Assembly (NCBI GenBank): GCA_017407305.1
Contig: JAFQWS010000103.1
Location: 1 to 11,953, forward strand
Direction: 5' to 3'
Source of the DNA: Clostridia bacterium
GTDB taxonomy: Bacteria; Bacillota; Clostridia; Christensenellales; CAG-314
DNA length: 11,953 nt
The notes under the pieces were generated by a model, which had not been told where the DNA came from, did no database searches, and saw only the letters and a program-made list of their open reading frames with translations. Below, piece by piece: positions 1-7,884 of this stretch (positions are counted from its first letter, which is position 1; the number at the start of each line of letters is the position of its first letter). The position numbers and the translations under genes are program-made.

Positions 1-94
1 CCAACAAAAAAGTGGCGAAGTTTCTCAAGATTTGAAAACAATTTCTTATGCCAGCAAAGAACTTGCCGAAGGCGAAATGAAATTTTCTAAATAA
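1..94 (+). CDS. rpoZ: RNA polymerase omega subunit, C-terminal fragment (cut by window edge)
   Basis: Reading from base 2, an open frame of 30 codons runs to a TAA at 92–94. The visible tail contains ISYASKELAEGEMKFSK, which resembles the conserved C-terminal part of bacterial omega subunits (a [AS]-x-x-E-[IL]-A-x-G-[KE] pattern). Omega is a small protein that wraps the beta-prime C-terminus and helps RNA polymerase assembly. The TAA shares its last A with the ATG of coaBC (TAATG), so the two genes are probably translationally coupled. The order rpoZ–coaBC–priA is common in Bacillota, usually preceded by gmk, and this supports the call more than the short sequence does. The N-terminal part, with most of the diagnostic residues, lies outside the window. 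Confidence 0.65.
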   Translation, partial: QQKSGEVSQDLKTISYASKELAEGEMKFSK

Positions 95-1272
95 TGAAAC
101 TAGAAGGTAAAAACGTAGTATTGGGCATTGCCGGTGGCATTGCCGTATACAAAATTTGTACGCTGGTGCGTTTGCTCAAAAAAAATGGTGCAAACGTTGA
201 CGTCATTATGACAAAACACGCAGCCGAATTTGTTTCCCCTTTAACGTTTGAAACGTTGTCAGGCAATCCCGTAACGACGGATATGTTTGATAGACAACGC
301 AAATGGGAAGTGGAACACGTTTCCCTTGCAAAAAAAGCCGACATTTTTGTCATTGCTCCTGCAACTGCCAACATCATTGGTAAGCTTGCCAACGGAATTG
401 CCGACGATATGTTGTCAACAACGGCAATGGCAACAAAATGCCCTTTGATGGTTGCCCCTGCAATGAACACGGCAATGCTGGAAAGTCAATCTTTCCAAGA
501 AAACATTGAAACGTTGAAAAAACGTGGTGTTTTGACGGTAGATGGCGACAAAGGATTTTTGGCTTGTGGTGACAACGGAAGTGGCAGACTTGCCGAACCG
601 GAAGTTTTGTACCAAGAAATTGAAAAGGTGTTGATGCCTTGTCAAGACTTGGTTGGCAAAAAAATTCTCATTACTTCAGGCGCAACCATTGCAAAAATTG
701 ATCCCGTCAGATTTTTGACCAACTATTCTTCTGGCAAAATGGGATTGCAACTTGCCAACGTTGCAAAAAGTCGTGGCGCAGAAGTAGTTTTTGTTACAGG
801 CAGACACACAGCACCCTTGCCCGACCACGCAACCGTCATTGAAGTGGAAACAACCGAGCAAATGTTCAACGCAGTAAAAGACCAAGTTGACGTTGATGCT
901 TACATCATGTCGGCAGCCCCTTGTGATTACAAGGTGGACGTGGCTCCCAAAAAAATCAAAGACAGCAAATTTTCTCTCACCTTTGAAAAAACTGTGGACA
1001 TTGCAAAATTTGTTGGTGAAATCAAAGGCGACAGCATTTTGGTGGCATTTTCCGCCGAAACGGACAATTGTTTGCAAAATGCTCGTGCAAAATTACTTAG
1101 CAAAAATGCCGATTTCGTCGTTTTGAACGACGTTACGCAACTGGGCGCTGGATTCAATCATGATACAAACGTAGTTACTTTTGTTTACAAGGACAAAATT
1201 AAAGAATTTGGTTTGGAAACAAAGAAAAAAGTTGCCGAAAACATACTTGACGAGGTGTCAAAGTTATTATGA
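94..1272 (+). CDS. coaBC: Bifunctional phosphopantothenoylcysteine decarboxylase / phosphopantothenate–cysteine ligase
   Basis: CoaBC joins cysteine to 4'-phosphopantothenate using CTP and then decarboxylates the product to 4'-phosphopantetheine, the middle steps of coenzyme A synthesis in the cytosol. The 392-residue protein has the expected two parts. The flavin-binding CoaC half is at about 1–185, with the catalytic His75 (EHVS), PAMNTAM at 122–128 with Asn125, and the substrate flap ACGDNGSGRLAEP with Cys158. The CoaB half is at about 188–392, with NYSSGKMG at 210–217 and Lys289 in KKIKD. These residues fall at the same numbers as the known catalytic residues of the E. coli enzyme. A small variation is AAPCDY at 274–279, where AAVADY is usual. 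The start ATG overlaps the rpoZ stop by one base, and the TGA stop overlaps the priA start (ATGA). Confidence 0.97.
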   Translation: MKLEGKNVVLGIAGGIAVYKICTLVRLLKKNGANVDVIMTKHAAEFVSPLTFETLSGNPVTTDMFDRQRKWEVEHVSLAKKADIFVIAPATANIIGKLANGIADDMLSTTAMATKCPLMVAPAMNTAMLESQSFQENIETLKKRGVLTVDGDKGFLACGDNGSGRLAEPEVLYQEIEKVLMPCQDLVGKKILITSGATIAKIDPVRFLTNYSSGKMGLQLANVAKSRGAEVVFVTGRHTAPLPDHATVIEVETTEQMFNAVKDQVDVDAYIMSAAPCDYKVDVAPKKIKDSKFSLTFEKTVDIAKFVGEIKGDSILVAFSAETDNCLQNARAKLLSKNADFVVLNDVTQLGAGFNHDTNVVTFVYKDKIKEFGLETKKKVAENILDEVSKLL

Positions 1273-3458
1273 TTTACTCTGTGATTGTGGACGTTTCCAC
1301 TTCACAACTGGATAGAGTCTTCGATTATAAGTCGGACGAAAACTTGACCGTTGGACAACGTGTCAAAGTAAACTTCAATGGCTTAAATACCGAAGGCTTT
1401 ATTATTGCCCAAAAGCAGTCCACCGATTATCCCATTGAAAAGGTAAAACCAATCTTAGGAACGTTGGACAATTTTGTTGCGCTCAGTCAAGAAATGTTGC
1501 AACTTGCAACTTTTATGAAGGAAACTTACCATCTTCGTTACGTTGACGTGTTGAGATTGTTTGTTCCTTCCGAAATGCGTGGTGGTAAAGTTAAAGCATT
1601 GGAAATGGACTTTGCAAAACTCACCGACAGTGCCGAAAACATTTTGCCTCAAATAAAAGAAACTTTTGCTCAACAAAGACAAATTGTTCAATATTTGGCA
1701 AAAGGAGCAGAAAAGTGCAGTTTTTTGAACAAGCAATTTGGCACGTCTGCATTAAAAACGTTAAAAAAGAAAGGCTTTGTTGAAATTTATCGCAATGAAG
1801 TATTGAGAAACGTTGCCCAACAACTTGTGGGCGAAAGCAATAAACACAAATTGACCGACCAACAACAAAAGGTGGTGGACACAATTTTGTCCGACAAGCA
1901 AGGCCGTTACCTTTTGTGGGGAGTAACAGGCAGTGGAAAAACGGAAGTTTATATGAACGTTATTCAGCAGTTGGTGGATATGGGCAAAAATTGCATTATG
2001 TTGGTGCCGGAAATTTCCTTGACACCCAACATGTTGAGATTGTTCAGAGATAGATTTGGCGATACAGTTGCCATTTTGCACTCGGGCTTGTCCAAAGGTC
2101 AACGTTATGACGAGTGGATAAGACTCAAAACAGGCAAAGCAAAGATTGCCATCGGTGCAAGAAGTGCAGTGTTTGCCCCCTTGGACAATTTGGGAGCAAT
2201 CATCATTGACGAAGAACACGACAGCAGTTACTACTCCGATTCCAATCCTAGATACAGCACGATAGAAGTTGCCACAAAACGTGCTCAACTCAACCATGCT
2301 CTTTTGGTTTTGGGAAGCGCAACGCCCTCTTTGACAACTTTTTACAAAGCGCAAAAAGGCGAGTACAAATTGTTGCAGTTGCCTTCACGCATCAACAAGA
2401 TGCCTTTGCCCAAGGTTGACATTGTAGATATGCGCATGGAAATCTTGCAAGGCAACAACTCCGTCATTTCCAACAAGTTAAAAGATAAATTGGCGGAGAC
2501 ACTCAAAAATGGAAACCAAGCAATTTTGTTTTTGAATAGACGTGGTTACTCATCATTTTTGATGTGCACCAAATGCGGTTACGTTGCTCGTTGCAAAGAT
2601 TGTGACGTGACTTTGACGGTACATAAAGAAAGCAACACCTTAAAGTGTCACTATTGCAACAAAACATACAAAAAATTGACGCATTGTCCTCATTGTGGGC
2701 AACAGTCTTTCAAACAAGGAAAACTTGGTACGCAACAACTTTGTGATATTTTGAACAATTTGTTTCCCGATGCAAAATTGTTGCGTATGGACAGTGACAC
2801 AACCACCACAAAAGAAAGTTACACCAAAATCTTGCAAGAATTTGCCGACCAAAAGGCACAAATTTTGGTGGGAACGCAAATGGTGGCAAAAGGGCACGAT
2901 TTCCCCAACGTAACGTTGGTGGGAATTATTGATGCCGACATTGGTTTATACAGCCAAAACTACCTTGCCAACGAACGTTGTTTTCAGTTGTTGACGCAGG
3001 TTGCAGGAAGAAGTGGACGAAATGCTTTGGCAGGTTCCGTTGTCTTGCAAACGTACACACCGCAACATTATTGCTTGACGTTGGCATCTAGACAAGACTA
3101 TTTGTCTTTCTATCAAAAGGAAATTGGGTTGAGAGACGTTGCAAAATTCCCGCCCTTTTCTTCCATTGTGCGAGTTTTGTATACTTGCGAAAATGAACAA
3201 GATTGCATTGACCAAGTTACCCTTCACGCATCAAAATTTGAACAAATCAAAGCGGAAAACCCCGATGCCTTCTATTTTATGGACAAAATGCGTTGTCAAA
3301 TAAGACGTGCAGAAGGAAAATTCCGTTTTCAAATACTTTTCAAATTGGACAATGATTATTTCAATCAAGTCATAGACAAAATTTTTGCCGTATGCGACGT
3401 TGTCCAACGAAAAAACGTAAGAGTTTTTGTGGAAGTAGATCCCCAAGACGTTACCTAG
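1269..3458 (+). CDS. priA: Primosomal protein N', replication restart helicase PriA
   Basis: PriA recognises stalled or collapsed replication forks and reloads the replicative helicase. The 729-residue protein is of normal length and shows all expected parts: an N-terminal DNA-binding region (about 1–185), Walker A GVTGSGKT at 218–225, the Walker B/DEXH box DEEH at 314–317, GSATPS at 349–354, and the inserted zinc-binding module with eight cysteines (433, 436, 442, 445, 460, 463, 473, 476). The second helicase lobe carries VGTQMVAKGHDFP from 534 and motif VI QVAGRSGR at 577–584. The ATG overlaps the coaBC stop by four bases (ATGA). The stop is TAG, followed by an 18-base gap holding the Shine-Dalgarno of def. 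Confidence 0.97.
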   Translation: MIYSVIVDVSTSQLDRVFDYKSDENLTVGQRVKVNFNGLNTEGFIIAQKQSTDYPIEKVKPILGTLDNFVALSQEMLQLATFMKETYHLRYVDVLRLFVPSEMRGGKVKALEMDFAKLTDSAENILPQIKETFAQQRQIVQYLAKGAEKCSFLNKQFGTSALKTLKKKGFVEIYRNEVLRNVAQQLVGESNKHKLTDQQQKVVDTILSDKQGRYLLWGVTGSGKTEVYMNVIQQLVDMGKNCIMLVPEISLTPNMLRLFRDRFGDTVAILHSGLSKGQRYDEWIRLKTGKAKIAIGARSAVFAPLDNLGAIIIDEEHDSSYYSDSNPRYSTIEVATKRAQLNHALLVLGSATPSLTTFYKAQKGEYKLLQLPSRINKMPLPKVDIVDMRMEILQGNNSVISNKLKDKLAETLKNGNQAILFLNRRGYSSFLMCTKCGYVARCKDCDVTLTVHKESNTLKCHYCNKTYKKLTHCPHCGQQSFKQGKLGTQQLCDILNNLFPDAKLLRMDSDTTTTKESYTKILQEFADQKAQILVGTQMVAKGHDFPNVTLVGIIDADIGLYSQNYLANERCFQLLTQVAGRSGRNALAGSVVLQTYTPQHYCLTLASRQDYLSFYQKEIGLRDVAKFPPFSSIVRVLYTCENEQDCIDQVTLHASKFEQIKAENPDAFYFMDKMRCQIRRAEGKFRFQILFKLDNDYFNQVIDKIFAVCDVVQRKNVRVFVEVDPQDVT

Positions 3459-3462
3459 ACTT

Positions 3463-3468
3463 AGGAGG
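3463..3468 (+). promoter_or_regulatory. Shine-Dalgarno of def that decides its start codon
   Basis: A perfect AGGAGG sits here. An in-frame GTG at 3468–3470 overlaps its last base and so cannot be the start. The next in-frame GTG at 3477–3479 lies 8 bases downstream, which is ideal spacing. Confidence 0.85.
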
Positions 3469-3476
3469 TGCCAATC

Positions 3477-3938
3477 GTGGCAATTAGAAACATTGTAAAA
3501 ATGGGCGACTCGGTGTTGCGCAAAAAGAGCAAACCGGTTGAAGTTTTTGACGAAAAATTGTGGCAACTTTTAGACGATATGAAACAAACTTTGAACAGAG
3601 TGCAAGGTTTGGGCTTATCTGCTGTGCAAGTTGGCGTATTGAAACAAGTTGTCATTGTGGAATACGAAGAACAATTTCTTGAAATTATCAATCCCAAAAT
3701 CTTGGCAACAAGTGGCAAATGCTACGACAACGAAGGTTGTTTGTCGGTTGAAGGTTTCAGAGGCATTGTCGAACGACCCGAAACAATTGATTTTGAATAT
3801 TTTGACAGACATGGCAAGAAAAAGACTTTCCACGCTGAAGGTTATTTTGCCCGTGTATTTTTCCACGAATTTGACCATCTCGACGGAATTTTGTTTTGCG
3901 ATAAAATGATTCGTCGAGTAAACAACAGGGGGGAATAA
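3477..3938 (+). CDS. def: Peptide deformylase
   Basis: This metalloenzyme removes the formyl group from the N-terminal Met of new proteins at the ribosome exit. It works opposite to Fmt, encoded directly downstream. With GTG 3477 as start the protein has 153 residues. All three PDF metal/catalytic motifs are present: GLGLSAVQ at 44–51 (consensus GxGLAAxQ, with Ser in place of the first Ala), EGCLS at 86–90 whose Cys is a metal ligand, and HEFDH at 130–134 with two His ligands and the catalytic Glu. The Cys in EGCLS and the complete HExxH argue for an active enzyme. The start is set by AGGAGG at 3463–3468; a longer reading from GTG 3468 would begin inside that site. The stop TAA shares one base with the fmt ATG. 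Confidence 0.95.
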   Translation: MAIRNIVKMGDSVLRKKSKPVEVFDEKLWQLLDDMKQTLNRVQGLGLSAVQVGVLKQVVIVEYEEQFLEIINPKILATSGKCYDNEGCLSVEGFRGIVERPETIDFEYFDRHGKKKTFHAEGYFARVFFHEFDHLDGILFCDKMIRRVNNRGE

Positions 3939-4861
3939 TGAAAGTTGTATTTTTGGGGACTCCTCAATTTGCTCAAACAATTTTGCAATCAATCTATCAA
4001 AGCAACCACCAAATAGTTGGTGTTGTTTGCCAACCGGACAAAGTATCTAATCGTGGCAAGACTATTTTTTGCCCTGTAAAGCAATTTGCATTGGAAAAAG
4101 GTTTGCCCCTTTTCCAATTTGAAAAAATTTCTCGCGATGGTGTGGAAACGTTGACAGACCTTGCTCCCGACATTATGGTAACGGCAGCCTATGGTCAAAT
4201 TTTGTCCCAAAAGGTCATTGACGTTGCTCCCAACGGCATCATCAACGTTCACGGTTCTTTGCTTCCTCAATTGCGTGGTGCATCTCCAATTCAATCGGCA
4301 ATTATGCAAGGTTTCCATACGACAGGCGTTACTATTCTCAAAACCGTCTATGAAGTGGATGCAGGCGATATGCTTTTAAAAAAATCACTTGAAATAGGCG
4401 AAAACGAGACTTCAGGACAACTTTTTGAAAGGATGGCAACCTTGGGTGGAGAGGCAATTGTCCAAGCTCTTGACCTAATTGAGCAAGGCAAAGCCGTCTT
4501 TACACCTCAACAACATCAAGAAGCAACCTTTACCAAAAAGATTGCCCCCGAACAAGAAAGAATTGATTGGAACACCGACGTAAAAACGTTGCACAATCTT
4601 ATTCGTGCATTGTCCCCCAATCCTTGTGCTTGGACGACGTATATGGGAAAAAGATTGAAAATCTATTCAACGGCAATTGCCGACGTTCAAACGGATGCCC
4701 CTTGTGGGTCGGTGGTACTTTGCGACAAATCCAACCTTGTCGTTGCCTGCAAAAATGGTGCATTGTCCATCAAAACGTTGCAAATTGAAGGTGGTAAATG
4801 TTTGGATATAAAAGCATTTTTGTGCGGAAAAAGATTTAACGCGGGAGAAATGTTTCTATGA
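3938..4861 (+). CDS. fmt: Methionyl-tRNA formyltransferase
   Basis: Fmt transfers a formyl group from 10-formyltetrahydrofolate to Met-tRNA-fMet for translation initiation. The 307-residue protein has the N-terminal formyltransferase fold with FLGTPQFA at 5–12 and QPD at 32–34. The catalytic set is Asn103 and His105 in NVHGSLLPQLRG and Asp141 in VDAGDML. The motif normally reads HASLLP, so the Gly after His is a mild variant. The C-terminal tRNA-binding domain covers about 205–307 and includes WNTDVKTLHNLIRALSPNPCAW. A purine-rich AGGGGGG at 3927–3933 lies close upstream of the ATG. It overlaps def by one base and rsmB by four, as expected for the conserved def–fmt–rsmB unit. Confidence 0.97.
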   Translation: MKVVFLGTPQFAQTILQSIYQSNHQIVGVVCQPDKVSNRGKTIFCPVKQFALEKGLPLFQFEKISRDGVETLTDLAPDIMVTAAYGQILSQKVIDVAPNGIINVHGSLLPQLRGASPIQSAIMQGFHTTGVTILKTVYEVDAGDMLLKKSLEIGENETSGQLFERMATLGGEAIVQALDLIEQGKAVFTPQQHQEATFTKKIAPEQERIDWNTDVKTLHNLIRALSPNPCAWTTYMGKRLKIYSTAIADVQTDAPCGSVVLCDKSNLVVACKNGALSIKTLQIEGGKCLDIKAFLCGKRFNAGEMFL

Positions 4862-6123
4862 ACAACGCCTTTTTGGCAAGTTTCAATTGCCTTGACAAAA
4901 TTTACACAGACAAAGCCTTTTCAACGCAAGAGTTGAACAGAACTTTGTTGTTTGCAAATGCCAAGGACAAAGCGCTTGTTACAAAAATTGTATATGGAGT
5001 GCTTGATTGCGATATAGAATTGGATTATATCGTCAATTTGCATTGCCAAAAAGCCAAACCCAAACTCAAATTGTACCTAAAAATGGGTACTTACATACTT
5101 AAATATTTGTCAATGCCCGTCTATGCAGTTGTCAATGACGTGGTGGAATTGGTAAAAGTTACCAAAAAACGCCAACTTGTTGGTTTTGTCAACGCAACTT
5201 TGAAATCCATTGCAAAGTCGTTGCAAGAAGGAATTGAATATCCCCAAGATGAATTGGAAGCGTTGTCGGTAAAATATTCTTATCCACTTTGGGCATTGAA
5301 AAAACTTATCAAAGATTATGGCAAAGACGTGGCAAAGGAGATAATTTCCTATCAATTACCCAAACAAAACAACTGCCGTGTCAACACAAATTTGATTTCA
5401 ACAAAAGACTTTGAAAAACTTTTAATTGACTTAAAAGCCGATTACAAACAAGGTCATTTTGAAAATTGTTTTTCCATTTCCGGCAAACTTGAAGTGGACA
5501 CAAAATACTACACAGTGCAATCAACCTCCTCTATGTACGTTTGTCATGCACTAAATACAAGTGGCAAGGTTTCCATTTTGGATTGTTGCTCGGCACCGGG
5601 TGGCAAGGCAGTGTATCTTAAAACACTCAACAAAAAAGCAGACGTGGTGGCGTGTGATTTGTACCCCCACCGTGTAAATTTAATAAATGAATACGCCAAT
5701 CGTATGGGCGTGGAAATTGAAACGCACGTTTTGGACTCCACCAAAACAAATGAAGAATTTTTGAACAAGTTTGATTACGTCTTGTGCGACGTACCTTGCT
5801 CGGGTTTTGGTGTTTTGGACAATCACCCCGACATCAAATTGTTCAGAGAAAACGCTCATTTGCACGAACTTATTTTGACACAACGAGAAATTTTGAAAAA
5901 CTGCTCTCAATACGTCAAAAAAGGTGGTGTTTTGGTATATTCCACCTGTTCCGTTTTTAAAAACGAAAACGTTGACAACGTAAAAAGATTTTTGGCAGAA
6001 AACCCCGACTTTCAACTTGAAAAACTGCCCATTGACAAAGTCAATGACGGAACGTATCAATTTTTGCCTCACAAAGACTTTACACAAGGCTTTTTCGTGG
6101 CGCGTATGGTAAAAACAAAATGA
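4858..6123 (+). CDS. rsmB: 16S rRNA (cytosine-967-C5)-methyltransferase RsmB
   Basis: RsmB (Sun/Fmu) uses S-adenosylmethionine to make m5C967 in 16S rRNA. The 421-residue protein starts with a NusB-like RNA-binding domain (about 1–130), followed by a Rossmann methyltransferase domain. Visible motifs are the SAM-binding LDCCSAPGGK at 241–250, the motif IV cysteine in DVPCSGFG (Cys314), the HPDIK that follows it, and the motif VI nucleophile in YSTCS (Cys364). Both cysteines needed for m5C chemistry are present. The ATG overlaps the fmt stop (ATGA), and its own TGA overlaps the rlmN ATG in the same way. The family name relies on the NusB domain plus the def–fmt neighbourhood; other m5C RNA methyltransferases lack that N-terminal domain. 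Confidence 0.94.
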   Translation: MNNAFLASFNCLDKIYTDKAFSTQELNRTLLFANAKDKALVTKIVYGVLDCDIELDYIVNLHCQKAKPKLKLYLKMGTYILKYLSMPVYAVVNDVVELVKVTKKRQLVGFVNATLKSIAKSLQEGIEYPQDELEALSVKYSYPLWALKKLIKDYGKDVAKEIISYQLPKQNNCRVNTNLISTKDFEKLLIDLKADYKQGHFENCFSISGKLEVDTKYYTVQSTSSMYVCHALNTSGKVSILDCCSAPGGKAVYLKTLNKKADVVACDLYPHRVNLINEYANRMGVEIETHVLDSTKTNEEFLNKFDYVLCDVPCSGFGVLDNHPDIKLFRENAHLHELILTQREILKNCSQYVKKGGVLVYSTCSVFKNENVDNVKRFLAENPDFQLEKLPIDKVNDGTYQFLPHKDFTQGFFVARMVKTK

Positions 6124-7166
6124 TTATTTTACAAGATTTCAATTTAGCTGAACTAACTCAGTATTTGACGGAGTATGGTTGTCAAAAATTTGTTGGATTA
6201 CAAATTTACGGTTGGCTTTCAAAGGGGGCCGACTTTGACCAAATGACCAACGTCAACAAAGCATTGAGAGAAAAGTTGAAGGAAAATTGCATAGCTCAAA
6301 GTGTAAAAATCATCCACACGGCAACATCTAAAAAGGACGGAACGGAAAAAATGTTGTTCCAACTTCACGACGGAAACTTGGTGGAAGGCGTTTTGATGAA
6401 ATACAACTATGGCAATACTTTGTGCGTATCAACTCAAGTGGGATGTCGTATGGGTTGTAAATTTTGCGCCAGCACCTTGGACGGTTTGGTAAGAAACTTG
6501 TCCGCCGGAGAAATTTTGGGGCAAGTGGTGGCGGTCAACGCCTTGACAAAGGGTGTTAGAAACGTCACCAACGTGGTGTTGATGGGAAGTGGTGAGCCTT
6601 TGGACAATTACGACAACGTTGTCAAGTTTTTGCATTTGTTGTTTGATACAAACGGACTTGGTTTTTCTCAACGCAACGTGTCTTTGTCCACCTGTGGCCT
6701 TGCCGACAAAATGAAGCAATTTGCCGACGAAGATTTTTCCGTCAATATGACGTTGAGTTTGCACTCGGCGGACACGGAAAAGAGAACGGAAATTATGCCT
6801 ATCACAAAACAATGGAGCATTCATCAAGCAGTAGATGCCTTGAGATACTATTTCAATAAAACAAAAAGACGCGTCATTGTGGAATATACCCTTATTGACG
6901 GAGTAAACGATAACTATTCGGATGCACTCAAATTGAAACAATTGCTTTCAGGTATGTCGGTACACGTCAACCTCATTAGATTGAACGCAGTAAAAGAACG
7001 AAAGCTTTTGGCAACCGACACCGACCACGCAAAGAAATTTTTGGCTTGGTTGGAAAAGATGGGGATGTCAGCGACACTCAGACGACAAATGGGCGCAGAC
7101 ATAGACGGTGCTTGTGGCCAACTTAGAAGAAGATACATCAATGAAAAAGGAGCAACAAATGAATAA
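6120..7166 (+). CDS. rlmN: Dual-specificity 23S rRNA/tRNA adenine-C2 methyltransferase RlmN
   Basis: RlmN is a radical-SAM enzyme that methylates C2 of A2503 in 23S rRNA and A37 of some tRNAs. The 348-residue protein has the [4Fe-4S] motif CRMGCKFC (Cys109, 113, 116). The catalytic pair is also present: the Cys102 equivalent of E. coli C118, inside LCVSTQVGC with the same seven-residue spacing to the cluster, and Cys332 in GACGQLRRR, equivalent to C355. The SAM-binding segment reads GSGEPLDNYD at 156–165; GMGEP is more usual. No Cfr-like divergence is evident, and the operon position after rsmB is the standard one for rlmN. The gene starts in a four-base overlap with rsmB and ends with TAA at 7164–7166, eight bases inside rpe. 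Confidence 0.96.
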   Translation: MIILQDFNLAELTQYLTEYGCQKFVGLQIYGWLSKGADFDQMTNVNKALREKLKENCIAQSVKIIHTATSKKDGTEKMLFQLHDGNLVEGVLMKYNYGNTLCVSTQVGCRMGCKFCASTLDGLVRNLSAGEILGQVVAVNALTKGVRNVTNVVLMGSGEPLDNYDNVVKFLHLLFDTNGLGFSQRNVSLSTCGLADKMKQFADEDFSVNMTLSLHSADTEKRTEIMPITKQWSIHQAVDALRYYFNKTKRRVIVEYTLIDGVNDNYSDALKLKQLLSGMSVHVNLIRLNAVKERKLLATDTDHAKKFLAWLEKMGMSATLRRQMGADIDGACGQLRRRYINEKGATNE

Positions 7167-7800
7167 GATTTTAGTCAGTCCCTCAATTTTGTCAGCAGAT
7201 TTCTCAAAATTAGATTTAGAAAGTCTTTCCTTGCAACAATGTGGTGCAGATTGGGTGCATTGTGACGTTATGGACGGAAAGTTTGTAAACAATACAACCT
7301 TCAATCACGAAACGGTTGCAAAAATTAGAAAGGCAGTTGATATCGTGGTGGACGTTCACCTTATGATTGAAACACCCGAATTGTTTGTGGACGATTACAT
7401 CGATGCAGGTGCAGATTTTGTCACCTTCCACCTAGAAGCATGCAAAGATAGTGCATCACTTATCAAGCATATAAAAGATCGTGGTGTCAAATGCGGTATT
7501 TCCATCAAACCCAACACACCTGTGGAAAGTGTTTTTCCCTATTTGGACGACGTGGATATGGTGTTGATTATGTCGGTTGAACCGGGTTGGGGTGGACAAA
7601 AGTTTTTGCCCTCTGCCTTGCCCAAATTGGCAACGTTGAGAGAAAAATGCCCTCAACTTATTTTGCAAGTTGATGGTGGTATCAATTTGGAAAACGTCCA
7701 ATCGGTCATTGATGCAGGAGCAAATTCCATTGTATCGGGAAGCACCGTTTTCAAAAGTGACGACAGAGCCTCAATCATTTCTGCATTGCGCGGTAAATAA
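7159..7800 (+). CDS. rpe: Ribulose-5-phosphate 3-epimerase
   Basis: Rpe interconverts ribulose-5-phosphate and xylulose-5-phosphate in the pentose phosphate pathway. The 213-residue TIM barrel is complete: SPSILSAD at 7–14, HCDVMDGKF at 34–42, VHLM at 66–69, VEPGWGGQ at 140–147, VDGGI at 171–175, and the phosphate-binding SGSTVF near 193–198. Metal ligands expected for the family are His34, Asp36, His67 and Asp172, with the two Asp acting as acid/base. The start is ATG 7159, with AAGGAG at 7147–7152 six bases upstream; an upstream in-frame GTG (7108) would lie deep in rlmN and has no ribosome site. It overlaps rlmN by eight bases. It is the last gene of the operon, followed at once by a strong terminator. 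Confidence 0.97.
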   Translation: MNKILVSPSILSADFSKLDLESLSLQQCGADWVHCDVMDGKFVNNTTFNHETVAKIRKAVDIVVDVHLMIETPELFVDDYIDAGADFVTFHLEACKDSASLIKHIKDRGVKCGISIKPNTPVESVFPYLDDVDMVLIMSVEPGWGGQKFLPSALPKLATLREKCPQLILQVDGGINLENVQSVIDAGANSIVSGSTVFKSDDRASIISALRGK

Positions 7801-7810
7801 GAAAATTAAA

Positions 7811-7836
7811 GGTCTTGGATATCCAAGACCTTTTTT
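7811..7836 (+). terminator. Rho-independent terminator of the coaBC–rpe operon
   Basis: Positions 7811–7830 are a perfect 20-base palindrome, giving an 8 bp stem (GGTCTTGG/CCAAGACC) and an ATAT loop, followed by six T at 7831–7836. It starts 10 bases after the rpe stop. The last T residues overlap the -35 box of the next promoter. Confidence 0.93.
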
Positions 7837-7863
7837 AACACAAAACTGCATTTGGCATATAAT
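7835..7863 (+). promoter_or_regulatory. Promoter of the spoVM-like gene
   Basis: TTAACA (7835–7840) and TATAAT (7858–7863) are separated by 17 bases, a near-perfect vegetative sigma-A arrangement. The same -10 region can be read as CATATAAT (7856–7863), which fits the CATAnnnT -10 pattern of the mother-cell sigma factors E and K. An AC at 7838–7839 sits 16 bases upstream of it, as in sigma-K promoters. I cannot tell from sequence alone which polymerase form is used. Confidence 0.6.
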
Positions 7864-7871
7864 GTATTGTC

Positions 7872-7876
7872 AGGAG
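7872..7876 (+). promoter_or_regulatory. Shine-Dalgarno of the spoVM-like gene
   Basis: AGGAG ends 8 bases before GTG 7885 and 14 bases before the in-frame GTG 7891. Spacing favours 7885, while alignment to B. subtilis SpoVM favours 7891. Confidence 0.7.
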
Positions 7877-7884
7877 TTGTTTTT

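Noticed and set aside
1761..2354. Minus-strand open frame opposite priA
   Set aside because: It lies over the Walker A and DEEH coding region of a clear priA, has no recognisable domains and is explained by the same codon bias.
6429..6941. Minus-strand open frame opposite rlmN
   Set aside because: It covers the conserved radical-SAM core of rlmN and has no ribosome site or protein-like composition.
7108..7158. Upstream GTG extension of rpe
   Set aside because: The extra 17 codons lie inside rlmN, have no ribosome site and no Rpe similarity; ATG 7159 has AAGGAG six bases upstream.
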